Assembly (NCBI GenBank): GCA_964620675.1
Contig: CAZUJU010000069.1
Location: 1-12,339 of the forward strand
Source: CAYSFW01 sp964620675
Lineage (GTDB): Bacteria; Pseudomonadota; Gammaproteobacteria; UWMA-0217
DNA length: 12,339 nt
Direction of reading: 5' to 3'
Shown: piece by piece, positions 6,981-12,339 of the stretch
How the letters are laid out: each line of letters starts with the position of its first letter
Numbering within the stretch: position 1 is the first letter of the stretch
Made by a program: the position numbers and the translations under genes
The notes under the pieces: generated by a model
What the model saw: only the letters and a program-made list of their open reading frames with translations
The model's database searches: none
Told to the model about the DNA's origin: nothing

Positions 6981-7629
6981 TCTGCCCAATCCGATCGGGC
7001 TGCTGATTGGGCTCACAATCCTCAGCTTGGCGCCATTCGTGGCCGTCATGGTGAGTTCGTTTCTCAAGATCGTGGTGGTCATTTACATTCTGCGCAACGC
7101 GCTGGGTTTGCAGCAGGTGCCGCCGAATCTGGCGATCAATGGCCTCGCCATTATTCTTTCGATCTATATCATGGCGCCCGTTTTCATCGAGGGGTATCGA
7201 ACCTTTGTCCAATACGATGTCGAGGTGACCGATTTCAAGAATCCGAAGCTGATGGAGGCTGCGGCGGAATCGCTGACACCGCTGCAGCGGTTTCTCAAGA
7301 AGCACTCGTCGGAAACCGAGCGCGAGTTCTTCCTGACGACCACTTCCAAGCTCTGGCCCGAGGATATGGCGGCATCGCTCGGCCCGGACAATCTGATGGT
7401 GTTGTTGCCGTCGTTTACGGTCAGTCAGCTCAAATCGGCGTTCGAAGTCGGATTTCTGCTGTTCCTGCCGTTTGTGGTGATTGACCTCATCGTTTCGAAC
7501 ATCCTGCTTTCGATGGGGATGATTATGCTATCGCCGATCATGATCTCGATGCCGTTCAAGATTTTGCTGTTTGTGATGGTCGATGGCTGGACGCGCCTGA
7601 TTCACGGGCTTGTATTGAGTTATCAGTAA
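6973..7629 (+). CDS. sctR: SctR, T3SS export-gate membrane protein (YscR/HrcR/FliP family)
   Basis: SctR forms the pentameric core of the export gate with SctS and SctT. The 218-residue length is normal for the family. Family signatures are clear: FLKIVVVIYILRNALG (30-45), QQVPPNLAINGLA (47-59) and, near the C-terminus, LPSFTVSQLKSAFEVGF (145-161) followed by DLIVSNILLSMGM (171-183). Four hydrophobic segments are visible at about 8-35, 55-72, 158-190 and 195-215. The ATG at 6973 overlaps the sctQ stop in the same ATGGATAG arrangement as sctJ/sctK. An in-frame ATG at 6922 would add 17 residues with no similarity to the usual N-terminus, so the later start is preferred. Confidence 0.97.
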   Translation: MDSLPNPIGLLIGLTILSLAPFVAVMVSSFLKIVVVIYILRNALGLQQVPPNLAINGLAIILSIYIMAPVFIEGYRTFVQYDVEVTDFKNPKLMEAAAESLTPLQRFLKKHSSETEREFFLTTTSKLWPEDMAASLGPDNLMVLLPSFTVSQLKSAFEVGFLLFLPFVVIDLIVSNILLSMGMIMLSPIMISMPFKILLFVMVDGWTRLIHGLVLSYQ

Positions 7630-7631
7630 CG

Positions 7632-7895
7632 ATGACATCCACCGACCTGATTGGTTTTGCATCGCAGGCGATGCTACTGGTGTTGTATCTCTCGCTTCCG
7701 GTGGTGGTCACGGCGACCTTGATCGGTTTGATTGTGGGCTTGTTGCAGGCGTTGACTCAGGTTCAGGAGCAGACGATCGCGTTTGGTGTCAAGCTGGTTG
7801 GCGTCATTGTGGTCCTGATCCTCACAGTTGATTGGATGGGGATGCAGCTGGTGCGGTACTACGAGAACATCTTCCTCACGATCTTTCGCTACTGA
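7632..7895 (+). CDS. sctS: SctS, T3SS export-gate membrane protein (YscS/HrcS/FliQ family)
   Basis: This 87-residue protein has two hydrophobic hairpin helices (about 14-40 and 52-68) joined by GLLQALTQVQEQTIAF (36-51), the diagnostic SctS/FliQ segment. SctS wraps around the SctR-SctT helix to complete the export channel entrance. The gene begins two bases after the sctR stop and ends five bases before the sctT start, so the three gate components are translationally linked. Length and composition are normal. Confidence 0.97.
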   Translation: MTSTDLIGFASQAMLLVLYLSLPVVVTATLIGLIVGLLQALTQVQEQTIAFGVKLVGVIVVLILTVDWMGMQLVRYYENIFLTIFRY

Positions 7896-7900
7896 CCGCC

Positions 7901-8683
7901 GTGGATATCGTCTTTGATGTCTATCGCTGGATCATTGCGCTCAGTCTCGCGCTGCCGCGCATACTGGTGGTATTCATCATTCTGCCGTTTCTCGATCGTC
8001 AGTTCATTCCGATCATGATCAAGAACGCGATCGCGGTTGCGGTGAGCCTTGCGGTGGTTCCGTTGGTCTACCATCAGATCGATGACCTTGGCTTCAGTCT
8101 GCAGGTCTATATTGTGCTGATGCTGAAGGAGGCGCTCATTGGAACTCTCATCGGCTATAGCATGGCGACCGTATTCTGGGCGATCGCATCGATGGGGTTT
8201 TTTATCGACACCCAGCGCGGCGCCTTGAGCGCGCAGCTGTTTACGCCGATCATCGGTGGCACGACATCACCGCTCGGTGCGCTGTTGGTCCATATCGCGG
8301 CAGTGCTATTTTTCATCGGCGGCGGATTTTTAATGCTGCTGCAAGTGCTGTACCTGTCCTATCTCACCTGGCCGGTCGATGGGTTTATCCCGGCGTTCGA
8401 CATGCGGGGCGCGCTATTCATCGTCGATGCGTTCAGCTCGATCATGACGCTCATGTTCCTGCTGGCCGCGCCGGTCGTCATTATCATGATCGTGGTCGAA
8501 TTTGGGGTCGGGATGATTGGTCGCTTCGTACCTTCGATCAATGTTTTTCTGCTCGCGATGCCGGTCAAGAGTCTGCTCGTGTTTCTGTTTCTCTGGCTGT
8601 CGATGGGCTATTTGATTCGCTTTCTCGATGCCAGGATGCTCGACGTCGTCGGTCGTGTTCGGTTGCTTGAGCGCGTGCTGTAG
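7901..8683 (+). CDS. sctT: SctT, T3SS export-gate membrane protein (YscT/HrcT/FliR family)
   Basis: From GTG at 7901 this is a 260-residue, very hydrophobic protein of normal family length with six or so membrane segments. Landmarks are LALPRILVVFIILPFL (16-31), the gate segment KEALIGTLIGY (76-86) and GFFIDTQRGALSAQLFTP (99-116), which is strongly conserved in SctT/FliR. It forms the single SctT subunit closing the SctR5 ring. An upstream in-frame ATG at 7832 lies inside sctS and would add 23 residues, including a hydrophilic segment unlike the family, so the GTG five bases after the sctS stop is preferred. The TAG stop directly abuts the sctU ATG. Confidence 0.95.
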   Translation: MDIVFDVYRWIIALSLALPRILVVFIILPFLDRQFIPIMIKNAIAVAVSLAVVPLVYHQIDDLGFSLQVYIVLMLKEALIGTLIGYSMATVFWAIASMGFFIDTQRGALSAQLFTPIIGGTTSPLGALLVHIAAVLFFIGGGFLMLLQVLYLSYLTWPVDGFIPAFDMRGALFIVDAFSSIMTLMFLLAAPVVIIMIVVEFGVGMIGRFVPSINVFLLAMPVKSLLVFLFLWLSMGYLIRFLDARMLDVVGRVRLLERVL

Positions 8684-9730
8684 ATGAGTGAGGACAAGAG
8701 TCGCAAGACCGAGAAGCCAACCCACCGCAAGTTGCGTGAGTCGCGTCGCAAGGGGCAGGTGGCGAAGGGCAAGGAAATCGTACCCGCTGCAATGCTGATT
8801 GCGGCACTGGTCTACATGTGGTTTTCGTGGGAACGGTTCCTCGGTACCGCGGCCAGCCTGGTGATTCCGGGGCCTGACGTCTTCACGCGCGAGTTTAAAC
8901 CAGCCTTTGGCGATTTACTTTACCGGTCATTCGTCATGGGGCTGTTGGAGCTCACACTGCCGTTCGTGCTGTTCCTCGCGGGGGTGGCGATTGTGGGGCA
9001 CCTTATTCAATTCGGCTTTATTTTCGCCGTCGATCCGATCATTCCGCGGCTCTCGAAACTCAATCCGGTCGCGAACGCCAAGAAGATATTTTCGGTCAAG
9101 TCGCTGGTCGAGACGACGCTCTCGCTGATCAAGATCGTGATCATAACTTTTGTCGTATTCCTGATCGTGAGGGCCGGCATCTCCGAGCTGGTTCGCGACC
9201 TGTCCGGGTGTAACAAGTTCTGCTTCGTAGCAGTGCTTGAGAGCATGATCTTCAAGCTGTTTCTGTATGTCGTACCGCTCTTGCTCGTGCTTTCGGTGAT
9301 CGATTATATCTTTCAAAAATATCAGTTTCTTGAAGAGCAAAAAATGACCAAGGAGGAATTCAAGCGCGATATGAAGGACACCGAAGGTGATCCGTTGATC
9401 AAGGGCTATCGCCGGGGACTACAGCGGGAAATCGGTGCGGACGACGTCGCCCAACGGGTGCGCAAGGCGCGCGTAATCGTCATGGATATCGGAATCGCGG
9501 TTGCGCTGGAGTACGAAAAAAATGTCACGCCGTTGCCGATCATGACCGCGATTGGCAAGGGCAACGTGGCACAGACGATGATTGAAGTGGCGCGCTCGGA
9601 ACGAATATTGACGGTTGCGGATCCAGCCTTGGTGGCGCGATTGGTCGAGGATGGGACGGTCGATGCCTTTATTCCCGACTCGACGATCGATCAGGTTGCA
9701 AAGATCATACGCCGGGCCATGGCGCAGTAG
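8684..9730 (+). CDS. sctU: SctU, T3SS export-gate switch protein (YscU/HrcU/FlhB family), NPTH motif absent
   Basis: SctU binds the gate through four membrane helices and carries a cytoplasmic domain that normally self-cleaves at NPTH to set substrate specificity. The 348-residue length is normal. The start KTEKPTHRKLRESRRKGQVA (8-27) is typical. Four membrane segments lie at about 33-50, 83-115, 145-165 and 188-210. The linker QKMTKEEFKRDMKDTEGDP (219-237) and IKGYRRGLQREI (239-250) are conserved. At the cleavage place the sequence reads RVIVMDIGIAVALEYEKN (263-280): MDIG at 267-270 stands where other members have NPTH, while the flanking VIV, IAVAL and TPLP (282-285) are kept. The frame is intact on both sides, so this is a substitution with about one residue lost, not a frameshift. 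Autocleavage by the known Asn-Pro mechanism is therefore not expected. Confidence 0.96.
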   Translation: MSEDKSRKTEKPTHRKLRESRRKGQVAKGKEIVPAAMLIAALVYMWFSWERFLGTAASLVIPGPDVFTREFKPAFGDLLYRSFVMGLLELTLPFVLFLAGVAIVGHLIQFGFIFAVDPIIPRLSKLNPVANAKKIFSVKSLVETTLSLIKIVIITFVVFLIVRAGISELVRDLSGCNKFCFVAVLESMIFKLFLYVVPLLLVLSVIDYIFQKYQFLEEQKMTKEEFKRDMKDTEGDPLIKGYRRGLQREIGADDVAQRVRKARVIVMDIGIAVALEYEKNVTPLPIMTAIGKGNVAQTMIEVARSERILTVADPALVARLVEDGTVDAFIPDSTIDQVAKIIRRAMAQ

Positions 9731-9927
9731 CCGGGTGCTAACCACGATACGGCGGGTGCAACGAAAATTGGGAACTTTGTTGCGCTACGGATGTCGTAAC
9801 ACTGTTAGAAACAGCGCGTAAGTGAGTCATCGATCAGTGAGTCGCCATCCAGTTCGCGCTCGCACCAGTCCGCTTGGGCCACACGCTGAGTCACCTACAG
9901 TCGAAAAATAAACTGACGGAGCCCTTG
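9731..9927. other. sctU-regulator intergenic region with direct repeats
   Basis: No gene is seen in these 197 bp. AGTGAGTC occurs at 9821-9828 and again at 9836-9843 (15-bp period), and TGAGTCA at 9887-9893. A small perfect hairpin CTGTT-AGA-AACAG lies about 70-80 bp after the sctU stop (near 9802-9814) but has no T-run, so it is not a standard terminator. The repeats are possible binding sites for the downstream regulator or another factor. Confidence 0.5.
9918..9921 (+). promoter_or_regulatory. Ribosome binding site choosing the regulator's GTG start
   Basis: GGAG lies six bases before the GTG at 9928. The alternatives are a TTG at 9925 (three bases away, too close) and a TTG at 9874 with no such site, which would add 18 polar residues in front of the receiver fold. 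Confidence 0.65.
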
Positions 9928-10632
9928 GTGAAGTTTCTTGTATTGTGCGAATTCAGTTTGATCCGAGAAGGGCTCTCTAACTTGCTGAGAAACCTTGAAA
10001 TCGGATCCCGGTTGGACGTGGTGGAAGTGGAGGGGTTCGAGGCGTTGTCGCCACGGCTCGCTGCGGAGGGCGATGTTGATCTCATCTTTTTTTATACCAA
10101 ACTTGATCCATCGGCCTGGGATCTCCTGGAGCAAGTCAAGGAGGCTGCGGTTGAGGTTCCCATCCTGTTTGTCGCCGATTTCACCTCGGACAAAGAGATC
10201 CGGCGCGCGATCCAGATCGGCGTCAATGGCTGCGTGTCCACGGAGTTCACGTGGCGAACCGTGGCCACTCTCGTTGTCAGAATCCTCGAAGGAGAGATTG
10301 TCTCGCCGCCACTCAAATATAAGGTGACGACCGGCGACGGGGCCAGTTCCGGGCGCACGCTGTCGAACGCGCCTAAAGCACCTCACAAGGCTGCGAGTTC
10401 CCCATTTGACAACGTTCATTTGACGCCGCGCCAATTGGATGTGCTCAACCTAATTAAAATGGGAAAGTCGAATAAGGAGATTGCGCGCGACCTCGAGGTA
10501 TCCGAAGGTACGGTCAAGATCCATTGCGCGGCGATATTTAAGGAACTGGGCGTCACCAATCGTACTCAGGCGGCATTGTTTGCCCGCGGCGACGACGTAG
10601 AAGACGGCGTCGCCCGCGCGGGGATGGCCTAA
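9928..10632 (+). CDS. LuxR/NarL-type regulator with degenerate receiver domain
   Basis: The 234-residue protein has a response-regulator layout: receiver fold 2-125, a Ser/Ala/Lys linker 130-160, and a LuxR/GerE helix-turn-helix 162-222 with LTPRQLDVLNLIKMGKSNKE (165-184) and VSEGTVKIHCAAIFKELGV (191-209), close to consensus. The receiver starts MKFLVLCEFSLIREGLSNLL, which aligns with the usual VDDHPLxREGL start, but the acidic pair is Cys7-Glu8. The phosphoacceptor position is Tyr56 (FFYTKL), the Ser/Thr position is Ala83, and the Lys position is Thr105. It should therefore not be phosphorylated in the usual way and may act constitutively, by ligand or by partner binding. Its place between the sct operon and the harpin-like gene makes a local T3SS regulator likely, but that is inference. 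No histidine kinase is beside it. Confidence 0.92.
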   Translation: MKFLVLCEFSLIREGLSNLLRNLEIGSRLDVVEVEGFEALSPRLAAEGDVDLIFFYTKLDPSAWDLLEQVKEAAVEVPILFVADFTSDKEIRRAIQIGVNGCVSTEFTWRTVATLVVRILEGEIVSPPLKYKVTTGDGASSGRTLSNAPKAPHKAASSPFDNVHLTPRQLDVLNLIKMGKSNKEIARDLEVSEGTVKIHCAAIFKELGVTNRTQAALFARGDDVEDGVARAGMA

Positions 10633-10671
10633 AGCACTATTCATTTGTAGATAGAGGTTTTGGCAAGCGTG

Positions 10672-10688
10672 CGTCTTACCTCAAGACG
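10672..10688. repeat. Perfect 6-bp hairpin after the regulator gene
   Basis: CGTCTT and AAGACG flank the loop ACCTC, beginning 40 bases after the regulator's stop codon. There is no T-run on either strand, so it may stabilise the mRNA 3' end rather than act as a standard terminator. Confidence 0.4.
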
Positions 10689-11335
10689 GTGACCTAGTCC
10701 GCCGGGGTGCGGTGATTACTCTGTTCGCTTAATAAATCGCGCGGAGCGCGCGTAATGGCGGGGCAGCATGCGCTATATTAACAATGGTATTTTTGTAATG
10801 CCTGGGGCCAATTGACGATTTCGGTAACTTAAACGGTAAGTTGGCTGCTTGGTGGGACCGCCGGAGGCATCTGGCTCGATCCCGCGCTGCATTTGTTTTT
10901 ACTGGGCGCCCTGGTCTAGTTGGGTTTCGCGTGCGCCGCGTTGCCTGGATTTACGCGTTTCCGCTCGGTCAATTTGTATTTTCACCGTCATTCCTGTCTG
11001 CCAACTCAGTCGTGCCTTCGGGCGCTATTGCGTATTTGCCCAGGATACCGCTGCTGAGCACGACCGAGTATGTCTTTGGTTATAGGGCTTATGGGGAATT
11101 TTAACCCGGTGTTTCTGATTCTATATTTCACGGCGTGATGAAGACGTGAACGGCACTGCCAGAGCGATCGCCGTTGGATGCAGATTCTTGAGCTTGGCTA
11201 CTAGAAATCGAGTCCAGCACTTTCATGATCGGTGTGGCGACAGGGTGAAGCCGAAGAGGGTGGCGAAGTCGGTCGGAAAATTCTGAACGACAACGCGAGC
11301 CGGAAGGCGAAATCCATCACCGCGAGCGAAGGTGG

Positions 11336-11356
11336 TTGACTCGTGACGATAGTCAA
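11336..11356. repeat. Inverted repeat TTGACT-N9-AGTCAA upstream of the harpin-like gene
   Basis: Two perfect 6-bp arms with a 9-bp centre form a 21-bp dyad ending 124 bp before the ATG at 11481. The hexamer GAGTCA (complement of TGACTC in the left arm plus one base) also occurs upstream of the LuxR-type gene at 9824 and 9888. It could be an operator. TTGACT could also serve as a -35, but I see no matching -10 at 16-18 bp. Confidence 0.4.
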
Positions 11357-11465
11357 GTGCTTGGATCGCCGGAATCACTTAATCCGGATCACGCCTGCTC
11401 TGGATGATTGCCGATAACCGCTGCGTCGATCGGCTCACCAGATCAACAGGCAAAGATAAACGTAC

Positions 11466-11474
11466 TTAGGAGGT
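11466..11474 (+). promoter_or_regulatory. Near-perfect Shine-Dalgarno of the harpin-like gene
   Basis: TTAGGAGGT differs by one base from the full anti-Shine-Dalgarno complement TAAGGAGGT and lies six bases before the ATG. It is the strongest ribosome binding site in the window and predicts abundant translation, fitting a structural or secreted protein. Confidence 0.8.
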
Positions 11475-11480
11475 AGATTC

Positions 11481-12339
11481 ATGTCGATAGGTATTCATTC
11501 CAATTCGTCGTCAAATGTACAGTCGGCGAACCAGAGCAACTGCGCGAACTGCGCGGGTAATGCTTCCAACAGCAACAGCTCCCAGAAGTTTGGCGATTCC
11601 GCAAATAGTATCGCGCAGATCCTTCAGCAGTTGCTGCCTATTATTCAACAATTGCTGGAGCAGCTTCAGGGTAAAAACGGCCAAGGTGGAAACAGCGGCG
11701 GCAACAACGCGGGCGGTGCTGGTAATTCCGGCGGAGCTGGTGGTTCGGGTAACGCCGGGGGTAGCGGCAGCGCAGGCGGCTCGGGAAATGCGGGTGGCAG
11801 CGGAAGCGCGGGTGGATCTGGAATCGGTGACCTGACGACTGCCATCAATAATCTCCTCAGCGCGCTCGGTGGCGGCAGCGGATCGGGAAATGGTAGCGGC
11901 GCTGGCGGCGGCATGGGCGGCGGTAACGCTGGTGGTGTCGGCGGCGGACATGGCGGTGGTCACGGTGGTGGCTCGGGCGGCGGCATGGGCGGCGGTAACG
12001 CTGGTGGTGTCGGCGGCGGTCACGGTGGTGGCTCGGGTGGCGGCATGGGCGGCGGTAACGCTGGTGGTGTCGGCGGCGGTTATGGCGGTGGTCACGGTCA
12101 CGGTCATGGTCATGGTGTCGGCGGTGGCCGAGGTGGGCGTCCGGGTCCGGCCGGTCCGCAAGGTCCGATCGGCCCGACTGGCGCAACGGGTGCTGCCGGC
12201 GCGACGGGTGCCAAGGGCGACACCGGAGCACGGGGTCCCAAGGGTCACCGTGGAGCACGAGGTGCCATGGGTGCTACCGGCGCAACGGGTGCCACTGGCG
12301 CAACGGGTGCCACTGGCGCAACGGGTGCCACTGGCGCAA
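11481..12339 (+). CDS. Harpin-like glycine-rich protein with collagen-like tail (runs off right edge)
   Basis: The 286 codons present are open to the window end. Layout: a Ser/Asn-rich N-terminus without a Sec signal (1-40), containing CANC at 21-24; an amphipathic Gln/Leu-rich helix at 41-63 with IAQILQQLLPIIQQLLEQL; a Gly/Ser/Asn-rich spacer (64-113) with GSGNAGGSGSAGG-type repeats; a second short helix TAINNLLSALG (120-130); three copies of a Gly-rich unit GGGMGGGNAGGVGGG (142-200); GHGHGHGHG (204-212); and Gly-X-Y collagen triplets from residue 219 onward (22 full triplets seen), ending in repeated GAT. Gln/Leu helices set in glycine-rich, signal-less sequence beside T3SS genes resemble harpins (HrpZ, HrpN, Hpa1/HpaG), which are T3SS-exported. 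Harpins usually lack Cys and, to my knowledge, collagen repeats. The alternative is a bacterial collagen-like surface protein unrelated to the T3SS. Secretion by the neighbouring system is inferred. Confidence 0.85.
   Translation, partial: MSIGIHSNSSSNVQSANQSNCANCAGNASNSNSSQKFGDSANSIAQILQQLLPIIQQLLEQLQGKNGQGGNSGGNNAGGAGNSGGAGGSGNAGGSGSAGGSGNAGGSGSAGGSGIGDLTTAINNLLSALGGGSGSGNGSGAGGGMGGGNAGGVGGGHGGGHGGGSGGGMGGGNAGGVGGGHGGGSGGGMGGGNAGGVGGGYGGGHGHGHGHGVGGGRGGRPGPAGPQGPIGPTGATGAAGATGAKGDTGARGPKGHRGARGAMGATGATGATGATGATGATGATGA
11910..12079 (+). repeat. Gly-rich coding repeat, three copies
   Basis: A nearly identical 38-bp core beginning GGCATGGGCGGCGGTAACG starts at 11910, 11982 and 12042. The spacing is 72 then 60 bp; the extra 12 bp in the first interval encodes one more HGGG. 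The protein unit is GGGMGGGNAGGVGGG followed by a His- or Tyr-containing glycine run. The near-identity at silent positions points to recent duplication. Confidence 0.85.
12279..12339 (+). repeat. 18-bp perfect tandem repeat encoding GATGAT
   Basis: GGCGCAACGGGTGCCACT is repeated perfectly at 12279-12296, 12297-12314 and 12315-12332 and continues to the window edge (12333-12339). Each unit encodes two collagen triplets (Gly-Ala-Thr). Degenerate versions precede it from about 12261. This is the pattern of a length-variable collagen-like gene. Confidence 0.9.

Larger units (their letters stand above)
10633..11480. other. 848-bp region without a convincing gene
   Basis: Open frames up to 87 codons occur (for example 10841-11104 from a TTG) but lack ribosome binding sites and recognisable sequence, so I call none. 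Contents: a hairpin CGTCTT-ACCTC-AAGACG (10672-10688) and a GC-rich palindrome CGCGCG-GAG-CGCGCG (10738-10752), both without T-runs; an AT-rich patch at about 10775-10800; an inverted repeat TTGACT-N9-AGTCAA (11336-11356); and CCGGA/TCCGG arms (11369-11373, 11383-11387). The length suggests either a long regulatory leader for the next gene, a small RNA, or an eroded gene. Confidence 0.55.

Noticed and set aside
3461..9730. A flagellar rather than injectisome export apparatus
   Set aside because: The lipoprotein SctJ and the SctK-SctL-SctQ order are injectisome features; a flagellar locus would have FliF with two membrane helices, separate FliM/FliN and no SctK.
9802..9814. Hairpin CTGTT-AGA-AACAG as a terminator of the sct operon
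   Set aside because: Only five pairs and no T-run on the plus strand; it does not meet the rho-independent pattern.
10841..11104. 87-codon plus-strand frame starting with TTG
   Set aside because: No ribosome binding site, Arg-rich start, no recognisable family, and a competing frame over the same bases. A decayed membrane protein cannot be excluded.
11150..11245. Minus-strand small frame beginning MKVLDSISSS, about 32 codons
   Set aside because: It has an ATG and plausible residues but no ribosome binding site and no supporting context.
11511..12248. 245-codon open frame on the minus strand, Thr/Ala-rich
   Set aside because: It is the antisense of the glycine/collagen repeat gene; the repetitive triplet structure keeps the opposite frame open. 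The plus-strand frame has a near-perfect ribosome binding site and recognisable collagen triplets.
1..12339. CRISPR arrays, tRNA or rRNA genes, insertion sequences
   Set aside because: I saw no spaced direct-repeat array, no tRNA-like or rRNA-like stretch, and no transposase or terminal inverted repeats. The only repeats are in-gene glycine/collagen units and short dyads.

Overview
The window (about 60% GC by eye) comes from a Gram-negative bacterium, most likely a proteobacterium. It encodes two lipoproteins with lipoboxes and the inner-membrane export core of a non-flagellar type III secretion system (T3SS). I cannot name the species. A Hrp-like, plant- or environment-associated lineage fits the harpin-like protein at the right edge, but that is inference.

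Layout. (1) Bases 1-708, minus strand: N-terminal 236 residues of a probably giant protein with a LEPR-XLL motif followed by a DUF4347 domain; it runs off the left edge. (2) 709-1043: divergent intergenic region. (3) 1044-3167, plus: a secreted beta-propeller lipoprotein, with a likely terminator at 3203-3235. (4) 3236-3460: AT-rich leader with overlapping inverted repeats in front of the T3SS operon. (5) 3461-9730, plus: sctJ-sctK-sctL, a 99-bp spacer, then sctQ-sctR-sctS-sctT-sctU. Most junctions are overlapping or nearly abutting, so this reads as one transcription unit. (6) 9928-10632, plus: a LuxR/NarL-type regulator whose receiver domain lacks the phosphorylation residues. (7) 10633-11480: 848 bp with no convincing gene but several inverted repeats. 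(8) 11481 to the right edge, plus: a glycine-rich protein with a harpin-like N-terminus, a histidine-rich glycine repeat block and a collagen-like Gly-X-Y tail.

How the parts fit. SctJ forms the inner-membrane ring. SctK, SctL and SctQ belong to the cytoplasmic sorting platform. SctR, SctS, SctT and SctU form the export gate. The LuxR-type protein is a plausible local regulator, and the harpin/collagen protein is a plausible secreted substrate. The ATPase (SctN), stalk (SctO), ruler (SctP), secretin (SctC), SctD, SctV, needle and translocators are not in the window.

Most noteworthy: SctU lacks the canonical NPTH autocleavage motif and has MDIG at that place; the regulator has a degenerate receiver; sctQ has a well-placed internal GTG start with a ribosome binding site; and the last gene joins a harpin-like region to a collagen-like repeat, an architecture I do not recognise from described T3SS substrates.
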